From Cinnamomum chago (lineage: Eukaryota; Streptophyta; Magnoliopsida; Laurales; Lauraceae): a stretch of DNA of 64,000 nt. The number at the start of each line of letters is the position of its first letter. Position 1 is the first letter of the stretch. The position numbers were made by a program, and so were the translations under genes. Below are positions 47,723-54,412 of the stretch, in pieces. The notes beneath the pieces were generated by a model. It made no database searches. It saw only the letters and a program-made list of their open reading frames with translations, and was not told where the DNA came from. The stretch lies in the NCBI GenBank assembly GCA_038049695.1, contig CP142460.1, positions 25,390,001 to 25,454,000 on the forward strand, read 5' to 3'.

Positions 47723-48502
47723 CATTAGGAACTTCAATATTATTAATTCTACTGTTTTTCCTCATAATTGGATGTAATATTTCTTTTCCAACTTCTCGTC
47801 CAAGGTGTATTGAAAATTCTGATCAACAGGGTCGGTTCGTGTGTTCCTCATCTATCGATCGCATTTTTTGATGAGTTCTACAATCGAAGGCCATTCAAGA
47901 GTATTCCTGATGTGAACATTAAAATAATTACAGAACGAAGGACACTTGTTCGTGTTGACAAGATGGATATGGATCTTTGCCTTGACAAAAAGACACTCCA
48001 AATTACGGTATTTTTCTATACCAATATTCGACATATATTAAGACTATACTCATGTCATTTTCTTCCTCTCCTCTTTATGTGATCACTGTCTTACTTAGAC
48101 CTCTGAAATATTCTAGGATATGCTCATTGAAAGTAGTGAGTTGGACCTGATCAGACCACATTATAGGGCGACTCTGGAGATATCTTCACACGACAAATTA
48201 TTCTGTGCGACTGTTCCTTGTCAAGGTAGTATCTTATTTTGTAACAGTTTGGGAATGGTTACTACCAAAACATTTTTTTTTTTAATTATCAACCGTTTTA
48301 GTGTAAATCATGAATAATTTCAAATGAAGATTTTGATGTAATTTATTGAATACTTTGTTTCCAAGACCCCTTTGGTTTTATTGGCTCCGTTATATTTTGA
48401 GCAGTCATTCCTGGATATATAGATAATGTCAAGATGAAACGATCTCGAGAATTGGAGAATGGTTTGCTCCCTGGTAGTGTGGTTAAGGAGCTCATATTAG
48501 AG
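20863..48502 (+). CDS. GMI1: GMI1-like SMC-hinge-domain protein, partial gene (18 exons visible)
   Basis: Exons: 20863-20949, 25276-25326, 27980-28112, 28292-28353, 28435-28563, 35896-35986, 36083-36117, 41753-41801, 41979-42161, 42312-42467, 42695-42716, 42802-42916, 43021-43137, 43428-43748, 43852-43982, 47830-48007, 48117-48225, 48405-48502. All have GT-AG borders and compatible phases, giving 689 codons without a stop. The protein matches my recall of plant GMI1 (SMC flexible hinge domain protein, SMCHD1-like): GRLLPDARW, ETDAGFSPTPSK, TDLAHHDPF, CGEDQPV, VIDSGK, GLYIFPLG, DMLIESSELDLIRPHY, LLPGSVVKEL. In Arabidopsis GMI1 is induced by DNA damage and promotes somatic homologous recombination. 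The GHKL-ATPase-like N-terminus and the hinge are not in view. No promoter or terminator is seen; whether the flanking exons survive outside the window is unknown. Confidence 0.87.
21994..22371 (+). mobile_element. hAT-type MITE, family B, copy 2 (378 bp) in GMI1-like intron
   Basis: A perfect 8-bp duplication, CACCACAC, flanks it (21986-21993, 22372-22379). The ends are CATGGTTAAAAATAGTGG and the complement of CAAGGATCAAAATAGCGG. GCGGTC, CGCTATG and CCGCTAT words fill both ends, and the core is shared with the copies at 13763 and 39718. Confidence 0.92.
22714..24503 (-). mobile_element. Putative solo LTR (1.79 kb), Ty3/gypsy chromovirus-like
   Basis: Read on the minus strand it begins TGTAAGGCCCTAGCC and ends GGCATATCA. 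The 6-bp word ATATGC directly precedes (22708-22713) and follows (24504-24509) it. The TGTAAGGCCC start and a polyA-signal-like region near 22930 fit large plant chromovirus LTRs. No coding sequence is present. A Harbinger-type MITE lies inside it. A 6-bp rather than 5-bp duplication leaves some doubt. Confidence 0.55.
23483..23774. mobile_element. PIF/Harbinger (Tourist-like) MITE, 292 bp
   Basis: TAA target duplications flank it (23480-23482, 23775-23777). The ends are GGGCGTGTTTCTTTA and the complement of GGGCCTATTTCTTTA. The body is built of inverted 'gaattctt' and 'gaattttgaaattc' words, so it can fold on itself. It lies inside the solo LTR at 22714-24503. Confidence 0.75.
25276..25326 (+). 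CDS. GMI1: GMI1-like gene, exon 2 of the visible part (17 codons)
   Basis: TTTTGCAG|TGT...CAG|GTTAGG encodes CDDMLSSGKTTMPIEFQ, phase 0 at both ends. It is separated from the previous exon by a 4.3-kb intron holding a MITE and a solo LTR. Confidence 0.8.
25449..26712 (+). mobile_element. 5'-truncated L1-type LINE, 3' end
   Basis: Translation begins with a plant-LINE region (KPKREGGLGFGQLFQMNKAL, LLGKWLWRMGEHS). The zinc-binding zf-RVT region is in 26087-26557 (LAFGWLVLRGRILTLNNL, ACPLCLYAEEIVDHLLLLCP, IWAIWKEGNSRCF). The element ends with TTAATACAAGTTATTATT and A-rich sequence at about 26700-26730. The reading frame is interrupted before 26087. The insertion is within the GMI1-like intron between the exons at 25276 and 27980, plus strand. 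Confidence 0.75.
26713..27979. other. Intronic DNA with a ~110-bp tandem duplication
   Basis: About 26893-27002 and 27003-27118 are diverged tandem copies ('gtttaccgaattgcaaatgggt', 'atctaaaaatacttaatcca'). The rest shows no gene or recognisable element, apart from short repeated phrases near 27330-27480 ('cccacatgaaaattct' twice). Confidence 0.5.
27980..28563 (+). CDS. GMI1: GMI1-like gene, three-exon block (27980-28112, 28292-28353, 28435-28563)
   Basis: The block encodes VNGVNLAEIDGGEVAVTNW..., then SRKIQEANARLKCVYFPIVE, then GKESIDMILEKLEAEGCGI... ending LGRLLPDARW. Phases 0/1, 1/0 and 0/0 join without a gap. In SMCHD1-like proteins this part follows the ATPase-like domain. Confidence 0.88.
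28564..30312. other. Intronic DNA with a degenerate three-fold repeat (about 29455-29930)
   Basis: Three diverged copies of a 150-200-bp unit start near 29460, 29665 and 29825. They share 'tctcacaatctatga', 'gaaatttgacccctta' and 'ggccttctaaagaggatta'. The word 'tctggac' recurs in and around the units. It may be a decayed DNA element. No gene is seen. Confidence 0.35.
30313..30634. mobile_element. hAT-type MITE, family D, copy 2 (322 bp)
   Basis: The ends are CTATGATGCCCATATATGG and the complement of CTATGATGCCCAGATAC. The flanking 8-mers GTTGGAGA and GTTGGTGA match in 7 of 8. Subterminal words are GGATACG, GATACGA and GTATCGG. It lies in the 7.3-kb GMI1-like intron. Confidence 0.82.
31480..32030 (+). 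mobile_element. LINE zf-RVT-region fragment
   Basis: The translation contains WKLGRRGNFSLISAIKCL, KGYIPKLFILAWQSLSTKG and ADHLFFQCSYTLEVL, the pattern of the zinc-binding region downstream of plant LINE reverse transcriptase. It is diverged and interrupted, and its borders are approximate. LINE-derived sequence may continue to about 32250. Confidence 0.6.
32250..33790. other. Intronic DNA, including a purine-rich tract (32900-33045)
   Basis: No gene. At 32900-33045 the plus strand is almost wholly A and G ('gagggaagag', 'gaagaggagg'). A short stretch near 33290-33360 has 'gatattggctgatac' and 'ggtatcgtattgtccgat' words and may be a relic of a GTATCGG-type hAT MITE. Confidence 0.4.
33800..34265 (-). 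mobile_element. RTE-type LINE reverse transcriptase fragment
   Basis: On the minus strand the translation shows KELHMVFITQEKA, VLKDLILWVLDKK, DMYKGAVTPVRITYGET, ITIGLHQRQGLSP, then LMLFANDIIFLDESRDDEN and RWRETLESMGIKV. These follow the order of plant RTE reverse transcriptases, where the A-DD motif is normally LFADDI; here it reads FANDI, so the site is altered. It is interrupted and truncated at both ends. Confidence 0.75.
34266..35895. other. Intronic DNA, no gene recognised
   Basis: This is AT-rich sequence upstream of the exon at 35896. An open minus-strand frame at 35046-35357 has no family I recognise. No terminal repeats or target duplications were seen. Confidence 0.4.
35896..36117 (+). 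CDS. GMI1: GMI1-like gene, two-exon block (35896-35986, 36083-36117)
   Basis: GRLPFMEPRLRKGQKAELLK then RCCWRVKCFV, joined at phase 1 to ETDAGFSPTPSK. It follows the longest visible intron (7.3 kb). Confidence 0.88.
36118..38195. other. Intronic DNA with an (AT)n microsatellite at 37616-37651
   Basis: No gene. The 36300-37200 part holds 'ggtttcgg' and 'ggttcggt'-like words and a GC-richer block (37000-37100) with no convincing coding. A short duplication, 'tccgaccaaagggtcattgtt', occurs at about 37801 and 37832. Confidence 0.45.
38196..38870 (+). pseudogene. Ty3/gypsy integrase fragment
   Basis: The translation shows IQELHARGFSGHLGFDKTFA and CYTCHLPKGSK, the H-H-C-C zinc region of Gypsy integrase. 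It is followed by integrase-core-like pieces near 38500-38790 (FSKIAHF, FFKEVLHPHGL). It is a broken relic. The leading 38197-38289 is repeated at 40733-40818. Confidence 0.7.
38990..39185 (-). pseudogene. Ty3/gypsy gag fragment
   Basis: Minus-strand translation TKWDDMREELESKYLPSNYL resembles the retrotransposon gag domain, including the matching segment of the Gypsy gag at 53945-54412 (TWEEMKQTLEDKYLPVDY). Only a short piece remains. Confidence 0.65.
39235..39655 (-). repeat. LTR copy of the 45719 family
   Basis: This is the reverse complement of the LTR-like sequences at 45719-46045 and 46085-46415. They share the 'ggtcgacc' or 'ggttgaccca' start, 'gggcctaggc', 'ttaaagcat', 'aagcctcttggc', 'tgatggg' and 'actccgggtgtgaag'-like parts. 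A run of about 23 T lies at 39388-39412. Confidence 0.55.
39718..40047 (-). mobile_element. hAT-type MITE, family B, copy 3 (330 bp)
   Basis: On the plus strand the ends are CAAGGATCAAAATAGTGG and ...TTTTTGAACCATG. This is the reverse orientation of the copies at 13763 and 21994. The flanking 8-mers ATCGAAAG and ATCAAAAG match in 7 of 8. TAGCGG and CGCTACGG words fill both ends. It lies between retroelement relics in a GMI1-like intron. Confidence 0.88.
40234..40515 (-). pseudogene. Retroelement coding fragment
   Basis: A 93-codon minus-strand frame ends EVPHIDFIFGGR. A diverged second copy lies on the minus strand at 47190-47540 (EVPYIDFIFGDQ). Both are followed, at lower coordinates, by a minus-strand LTR of the same family. 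They are probably the same part of one LTR-retrotransposon family. The domain is not identified. Confidence 0.5.
40733..40818 (+). repeat. Direct repeat of 38197-38289
   Basis: The two share 'agcccggtacttgagaat', 'gaccaactt' and 'atggattccaagca'. They could be LTR pieces of the Gypsy relic between them. The target duplication was not established. Confidence 0.45.
41008..41314. mobile_element. PIF/Harbinger (Tourist-like) MITE, 307 bp
   Basis: TAA flanks both ends (41005-41007, 41315-41317). The start GGGCCGGTTTGGTAACTTTAC and the complement of the end (CAGCCCATTTGACACTTTAC) are imperfect inverted repeats, with the GGGCC(x)GTTTGG start known from Tourist elements. There is no coding sequence. 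It is in the intron before the exon at 41753. Confidence 0.65.
41691..41717. repeat. (TTTG)n microsatellite near a splice acceptor
   Basis: About six TTTG units end some 36 bp before the exon at 41753. They supply most of the pyrimidine-rich sequence upstream of that acceptor. Confidence 0.85.
41753..43982 (+). CDS. GMI1: GMI1-like gene, eight-exon block
   Basis: Exons 41753-41801, 41979-42161, 42312-42467, 42695-42716, 42802-42916, 43021-43137, 43428-43748 and 43852-43982 encode, in order, TDLAHHDPFTTALRSL, EPTVKVYKGEEPLSFSKLEK..., VVRVHHVIKRKGASWKSG..., a 22-nt micro-exon (EARLIC core), PLDCPDRKGCSLEVNGET..., CQAIDTAAWNYQLEKM..., ALPSGSQISAGFVPPNEIIA... and ICSNSSCKKLESEVVV.... The short spacing here resembles the compact ancestral gene. 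The acceptor of the 41753 exon (GGAG) has a poor polypyrimidine tract, though a (TTTG)n run lies just upstream. Confidence 0.88.
44325..44606. mobile_element. Possible MITE with TTGCTCCCACT ends
   Basis: TTGCTCCCACT at 44325 and AGTGGGAGCAA ending at 44606 are inverted repeats enclosing 260 bp without coding. A second TGCTCCCACTTG precedes the right end, so that end can form a hairpin. No target duplication was found, so the superfamily is not assigned. Confidence 0.4.
44911..45030. repeat. Two tandem copies of a 60-bp unit
   Basis: Units at 44911-44970 and 44971-45030 share 'caacttatattttt', 'aaatagtagaaaat', 'tattgttcatt' and 'catacatttg' with a few differences. Confidence 0.8.
45031..45718. 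other. Intronic DNA, nothing recognised
   Basis: No gene, terminal repeats or retroelement domains could be supported here. Confidence 0.4.
45719..46415. repeat. Inverted pair of LTR copies in a GMI1-like intron
   Basis: A plus-strand copy (45719 to about 46045) starts TGATGCAGGATAGACCCATG. A minus-strand copy (46415 to about 46085) starts, on its own strand, with TGCGGGACACACCAATGG-like sequence. Each contains a TATATAAAGCAT or GTATAAAGCAT promoter-like box, 'aaagcctcttggc' and 'gactccgggtgtgaag'. They face each other about 40 bp apart, so a transcript across them could form a long hairpin. They are diverged, so the hairpin would be imperfect. Confidence 0.6.
46537..47101 (+). mobile_element. 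Helitron-like non-autonomous element
   Basis: The right end has a GC hairpin (GCTCGTG-TTTAG-CACGGGT) followed 12 nt later by the terminal CTAG at 47098-47101 and then T. This is the standard Helitron 3' end inserted at A|T. The left end has TATACTATATTAAAGCC, the usual start region of plant non-autonomous Helitrons; the exact first base is uncertain. A 138-bp block of the 5' part is duplicated (second copy from about 46663). No Rep/helicase coding. Confidence 0.65.
47190..47540 (-). pseudogene. Retroelement coding fragment, second copy, with 40-bp tandem repeats
   Basis: Minus-strand translation resembles the fragment at 40234-40515 (IEVPYIDFIFGD). Within it, 47398-47517 is about three tandem copies of a 40-bp unit ('agtccttttgtctcagttttt', 'ccgaaatatga'). 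Confidence 0.5.
47669..47720. repeat. (GA)n microsatellite, about 52 bp
   Basis: An uninterrupted GA dinucleotide run lies about 110 bp before the exon at 47830. Confidence 0.97.
47830..48502 (+). CDS. GMI1: GMI1-like gene, last visible three-exon block
   Basis: Exons 47830-48007, 48117-48225 and 48405-48502 encode VGSCVPHLSIAFFDEFYNRR..., DMLIESSELDLIRPHYRATL... and VIPGYIDNVKMKRSRELENG..., ending VVKELILE before GTAATC. The family would next show a 'MFDxxGNH'-like exon; none was found before 52184. Confidence 0.86.
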
Positions 48503-49570
48503 GTAATCTTCTGAAAGAGTTATTCTTGGTTGCTCATGATTTTTTGCTTTAGTATTTTTTAATATCTTGGAATAGAACTTTAAAAATAAAGTTGTTCCCT
48601 AGGAGTATGTTGGATTTCCGTTCCTCTCCTCTTTAGTTTCTTTCCTTTTAATTTAATTAGGATTCTTTAATGAAGGTTTGATATTATTTGGTGTCTTAAT
48701 TTATGGCTCTGATTAAATTTTAGATTTTATGTTTTCAAGTTATTTTTGTAAGCATTGTACTGGTTGTGACATTCAGATTTATGATACTTTAGAAAATTTT
48801 GAGTCAAAGTTGCATCAGTTGCCCTTCTTCTCTCTGGTTTTGAGTACTTTCCAGGGATTAGTGAACATTTTTAATTGGTTCTGCGACCGTCAATAAGCAA
48901 AATTCTTATTTTCTTCTTCTTTATTAGTTGGTTTTATATTGATTAAAGATTGGGGTTTTTAGCTTCGCAATTAGTCCGGAAATCAATTGCGTTGGTTGTG
49001 TCATTAGTGCTATGGTATTGAATCTGGTTGTTTCTTGAGTTGTCTCTCCCTTTTCCCCAAGGTACTGAGCTATGGTTGCCTTCTCCAAGAAGTTGATGAC
49101 TTGGTATGGCATCTCTGACCAACAGCCTTCTTTGATAACTTGTGTTATTACATCTCCATGTGTGGCATGTAATTTATGCCAAAGTTGTAGGGCAGTTGGG
49201 GAATGAATAGAAAAGAAAGGGAGGAAGAAAGGAGAAAGGGAGCGAAGACAGGAAGAGAAAGGACAAAACATTTATACATTGAAAAGAACAGGCCCCTTTA
49301 ATTTTATTGAGACTGTTTTGACAACGAAGGAAGTATTGGATTGAATGTATAACCTTCTGGTCATACTATGTACAATGAATTTATGTATTAGGTCTTATGA
49401 AAGGATATACAAAAGGAGTTCTAATCCTATCTAAGGATAATAACAATCAACTTTATCTTATCAGTATCTAATCCTATCTAATCTTAGGAGTTATAGAAGT
49501 TCTTAAAGACAAATAAACTTGAAGATAGAAGAATAGAATTGAACTGGGTTGAGTGCCGATCTCTTTGGAG
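48503..49570. other. DNA downstream of the last visible GMI1-like exon
   Basis: No further GMI1-like exon was found. A minus-strand open frame at 48924-49271 is not recognised. AT-rich, with 'ctaatcctatctaa' repeated near 49420-49480. Confidence 0.4.
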
Positions 49571-49579
49571 GCCTCCTCT

Positions 49580-51015
49580 TCATAGTCTTATAACAACTAT
49601 CTTTAGAAAGTTTACAGCAAGAGAATCCCCTTTAATCGGGGTGATTACAATCATAATCCATGAGATGTTATTCGGCTTCCGTAGAAGATTTGGAAAGTTT
49701 CTTTTTTTTCTTGCATTTGCATCTATGTGATGCAAGCACATTGCCAAGATACCCACACCATCCAATTAGAGATGGATATATGTAACAGCAATTGATGATG
49801 TGGCGGGCAACAACAACAATTTGTCAATGAGAAACGGATGATGTTTTCTCATCAAAGCTTTGGTTAAGATATATGCTTCCTGGATATCCGTAGAGACTTG
49901 CGTAAGAGCAATAGTATGGTCATCATAAGCTTCTCCGATGGAGCAGCAATCCACTTCAATATGCTTGGTCGTTTCATGGAAGATGTGCTTTGTTATTTTT
50001 AAGGCACTAGCATTGTCAACATGATAGGAGTGGGATGTGCTTTTGGAAACCACAATTCTGATAAAACCTGTCGATGCCAAATAATTTATAAACAAGCAGA
50101 AGGTAGCACAATATTCAGCTTCTGGAGAAGATTTGGAAACTTTCTTCTATTTCTTGGATCTCCATGATACAAGTGCATTCCCAAGATACCTACACCATCC
50201 GGTTGTAGATCAGTGGGTCTTTGGATAGCCTGCCCAATCAGCATCACAGTAGCCTTGGAGATGAAGAGGTGGTCCAGCATAGAAAACAATCCGCACTCAA
50301 AAGTACCAAGTCAAACATGAGTGATTAGTTTAACCACAGCTGGATGGAGATGCCTCGGTGTAGTCATGAATTGACTTATCACCTTTAACATAGGAGATGT
50401 CTGGTTGAGTAATGGTCAAGTAGACTAGGCTTCCAACCTATCTCCCATAAATTGTTGGATCAGAGAAAATTTCACCATCATATCTATGATACTTGACGTT
50501 AAGTTCCGGTGATGTATCAACTAGAGTAGAATTCTAGTGTATTTATGCTAATTGAGAAAAAAAAAAAACCACTTCCTTCGAAAGCATCAACTTCTAGTCC
50601 CGGAAAATATGTAAAGTGTCTTATATCCTTCATATGAGATGAGCATGAAATGTATCTTGTGTATTCCATATCCCATCCATATCAGACCCAATAATGATGA
50701 TTTCATCCACTTTAACAAGAACTATTATCATAGAGGAATTCCATTGGAGAAACATGAACAGATCATTCCTGTTTTGTATAGAGATAGACGAAGAGTATGT
50801 TGGAATTTTTTCAAACCATGCCAGTGGGGGTTGTTTCAGTCCATAAGGAGATCTCCATAACCTGTATACCTCCTACTCAGAAGGAGCGGTGACTCCGGGC
50901 AGAAGTTTCATGTATACCTCTTCCTGAAGATCCTCATGGAAAAAATTACTTTTTACGTCCATTTGGATGAGAGGCCAGGTTTGAGAAGCAGCTATTGCAA
51001 GGATGGTCCTTAGCC
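49580..51015 (-). pseudogene. Copia reverse transcriptase / RNase H remains
   Basis: On the minus strand, RT pieces (WPLIQMDVK-like, EVYMKL near 50890-51000) are followed by RNase H pieces (TTKHIEVDCCSIGE near 49930, VSTDIQEAYILTKAL near 49860). The segment around 50100-50210 is similar to 49660-49765, so part of the RNase H region occurs twice. Broken and old. Confidence 0.65.
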
Positions 51016-52183
51016 TTATCCCTGTGTCTTATCACTCATATTTGAAGATTAAATGTTACTCAAATTTCAGATAACAAAATAGAGTGAAAAACAAAGTTGT
51101 ACATAAAATTCAGAAAAAGATGTAGAGAAAATCAAGTCTGGGCGACCCTGTTTTTGTCTCTAGAATGGTCTACAGACCTTGAAAATGCAGGAGAGCCTAG
51201 GATCAGCTTCTGATATTGGTTTTTACTAGTTATAGCATGTCATGGCTGTGGACCAGATTACTGTGGGGATCGGCGTCTTGGGGCGTAAAACTGGGGATTA
51301 TTCTAACAGTAATCTTTCTTTTCCCCAGGAGCTGCATGTGTGAGGATATAAGGTTCATCACCGTCATGGAATATTTAGCAGAAGCTTACATTATGGTGCA
51401 ACCTGAAGTCCAATGCTCACCGTATTACATCACTAATGTCTCATCATCTATATAGTATCTCATAGTGCATTATCAGACTGGTATTGACATAAACCAGAAA
51501 TAAAGAGACTTAGACAAGTAGACAGGATAATTCCCATATATTCAAGTTAAATAAGTACAAAGATGATTTAATTACATTCTCCTAAAGTAAAGTTGCCAGC
51601 AAAGGCTGGTACATAAAAGATTACAAAAACCCAAAATATAAATTTCTGAAAGTGATGACATCTCTTGTGCAAGATAGAGCGTCTACATGACATCTTCTGC
51701 ACATCAGTCTCTCACGCCGTGATCTCAAAACTAGAATGGGGCAAGCGTAGAGGTACCGTTACCTACAACACCAAGTGTAGTGTCACACATGAATGCCTCG
51801 AAAGTGCTCAAAATAAATAACATAGCATGTTGCATCAATATGTATCTAAAGATAGGTAATAAAGAGTCCAAATAAAGTCTTACTAGGCATATTGACCATA
51901 AATAATAGTAACATGCGGAATAAAGTCGAAGAAAGATATACATGACTTCTTACTTCTAGTAAAATGGCGTCCACTTGGTTAGATTCCCTCGGTAATAATG
52001 AGGTCCTGCTGCTCATGGCCAAGAGCAAGCAATGCAATAATGAATAAAACCAAGTAATAAACGAGGGCGCCGCAAAGAAAACTCCTCCAGTAGTATTAAT
52101 AATTATCCACAGGCCATCCAGTAATCAAATATTGTACGAAGTGACTCTGCACCACTTATGGAGGCTACACTATATGACCAAAC
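51016..52183. other. Unassigned DNA left of the Gypsy element
   Basis: No gene. The 51480-51800 stretch ('accaagtgtagtgtcacacatg', 'ggcaagcgtagaggtacc') has the look of a minus-strand chromovirus LTR, but I could not define ends. It stops at the Gypsy left LTR. Confidence 0.35.
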
Positions 52184-52626
52184 TAATGCAGGCCAGACTA
52201 ATGGCCCCGTTTGAAAGTATATGCAAGAAAGCCCACAAGCCCAACAATGGCTGATTCTTCCCTAAAGATTCTCCAACGACAGTTTCCAATTTTTAATCTT
52301 CTAGAGGATTTTCTAGATTTCTTATAATTGATATGATTAAGCAGAATTAGGGAGTTTCTAATTTTATATAAGCTTGATTGCTAAGTTATTGCTTAGACTT
52401 TATCATATAAGGATGTAATCCCTTCTTTTGGGATATACAGAAATTGAATGAATTTTGAGCTTTCTTAAACGTGTGATTCTATTTTATCTTTGGTGTGAGA
52501 CCTAGACATCCTACACTAAGCTGCTTCCCTACGCCGCTTTAATTGGTATCAAAGCAGAGATCCGTCTTTGGTGTGATTCTATTTTGTCTTTGGTGTGATT
52601 CTATCCTCCTTCCCTACGCTGTTTCA
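52184..52626 (+). repeat. Gypsy 5' LTR and primer-binding site
   Basis: Shared with the 3' LTR: 'aagcccacaagcccaaca', 'ttctagaggattttctagat', 'gctaagttattgcttagac', 'gtgtgagacctagacatcct'. The 3' part is duplicated over about 46 bp, so two primer-site-like words occur (TGGTATCAAAGC near 52540 and TGGTATCAGAGC at 52629). Confidence 0.85.
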
Positions 52627-52640
52627 ATTGGTATCAGAGC

Positions 52641-53944
52641 ATAGATCCGTCTCAGGTCGCCGATCGGATCGCCGGTTGGAGGTAATCTTCTTTTTGCCAA
52701 TCTGTTATTTTCACTTTCCTACAGCATCTTTATCATCATCCCCACCATCCATCATCACAACCCATCCCTCAAAAGTCGAAACCCATCACGCCCCACCTAC
52801 CTTTCCCCTGCCTGATACAACTCATCACCTGCAACCCTCCATCAAACGATCCTCCATCCTCCATTCACAATCCACAAAAACCCCACGCTCCTCCCTCTGC
52901 CACGATCCCCCCCACGCCAATCCCACCCCTCCCCTCAATCCCTACCAGCCTCCACTGAACCCCAGACCCATCCCTAATCCACTCTCAAAAATCCTAAAAG
53001 CCCAAAATCATTCCCAAGTCCCTAAAGTGAGCGACACCACCCCTTTTCCGCGCACTTCTTCCTGCGCTGCTTTTGGCCCATCCTGAAGAATAAAAAAAAA
53101 AAAAAAAAGCCCAATCATCCAAACCGCCTTGCCCTTGCCTCGCACAAACCCAGCCAAACCCCACTCCCCTTTGCTTCCATCGCCCATACCCAGAGAGGAG
53201 AAAATACAAAAGAGAGAGAGAGAGCGAGAGCAGAGAAGGAGACTAAGAACAGAGAGCATACCTTGCACCGAAGAGCCCTGACAGCACGAGCATCACCGAC
53301 GGCATCCGTTTCTACATTCGGAGCCTATCACACTCTCTCCACTTCGGCTCCAAGCAAGTCGCCGCATCGGCTGCACCTCCTCTCAACTTCCTTCTCATCT
53401 TCATCATTGAACAACAATGAAATAGGGATGAAAAACCCTTTTTGTTTTGTTCACCGGCTTTGAGCCCATTCAGCCCGACCCATGTGTCCCACCCCACGTG
53501 ACATGGGGTATGTCTTCTAAGTCTTAGTCAGGTCGAGCCTGACTAACAACAAAAAAAAAAAAAAAAAAAAGCATGTAAGCATGTCTACCCTAGTCCCGAC
53601 TACCCGCATCGGAGCCACATTCAAAGGTAAATTCACGGCCCGCCAGCGTGATAGCTACATCATGGAATCAATGGACAGGGTTTGAATGTCTTCGGAGGAC
53701 ACCTCCTCTGGGCAACTGAAACAATGACAACCCTAGATCTTCTAACAACAAAGACGGCAGCAATGAATTAGGGGGAAACAACCGTCAGGCAGATGTGGAA
53801 AATTCTGTCAATGGTGAATTGCAGGAAACATGTCGGCAATTTATGGAGTGCATCATGGAAGAAACTGATTATGAAGACCAACGTGGCCGATGAGATGACT
53901 TCACCAAGAAGGTACATGTTAATGTTCCTGATTTCTTTGAGCGC
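52641..53944 (+). other. Gypsy leader and start of gag region
   Basis: C-rich sequence (52740-53170) and a (GA)n tract (53209-53235) follow the primer site. A gag-like start with RIGATFKGKFTARQRDSY lies near 53605. The long open frame at 52595-53086 is compositional, not a known protein. Confidence 0.5.
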
Positions 53945-54412
53945 ATGGATGTGAAAGTCTTCACTAACTGGATTACAAACCTTGGAGATTATTTTGAGTG
54001 GTACATGGAGGAAGACAAGCGTGTTCCCTTTTTCAAGATGAAGATGAAGGGTGCAGCACGTGTTTCCTGGCAAAGTATTGATGACAGGAATGCTAATTAT
54101 GGGAGACGTCCTATCAGCACATGGGAGGAGATGAAACAAACACTTGAGGATAAATACCTACCAGTTGACTATATTGATTCCCTTTATGATCAACTAGTTG
54201 ACTGTAGACATGGGACCTCCAATGTAGATGATTTCATAGAAAGGTTCCATGATCTCTTGGTGCGATGCAAAGTATCTGAAACTGATCGACTGGCTATCAC
54301 CAGATACAAGAAAGGACTGCATGAAGAGATCCAAAGGGAATTGACTACTCACGCCTTTTACATCATTGAAGAGGTTCATCGCTTAGCACTTCGCGTCGAA
54401 GATCAGTTGTGA
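53945..54412 (+). pseudogene. Gypsy gag fragment
   Basis: A retrotransposon gag domain: FTNWITNLGDYFEWYMEEDK, ARVSWQSIDDRN, TWEEMKQTLEDKYLPVDY and DFIERFHDLLVRCKV. It is a remnant of the capsid gene of the host Gypsy element and ends near the Copia-3 junction (about 54590). Confidence 0.8.

Noticed and set aside
52595-53086. A 163-codon Pro/Ser-rich open frame
   Set aside because: It starts inside the Gypsy LTR and runs through the C-rich leader; no family match and no gag features.
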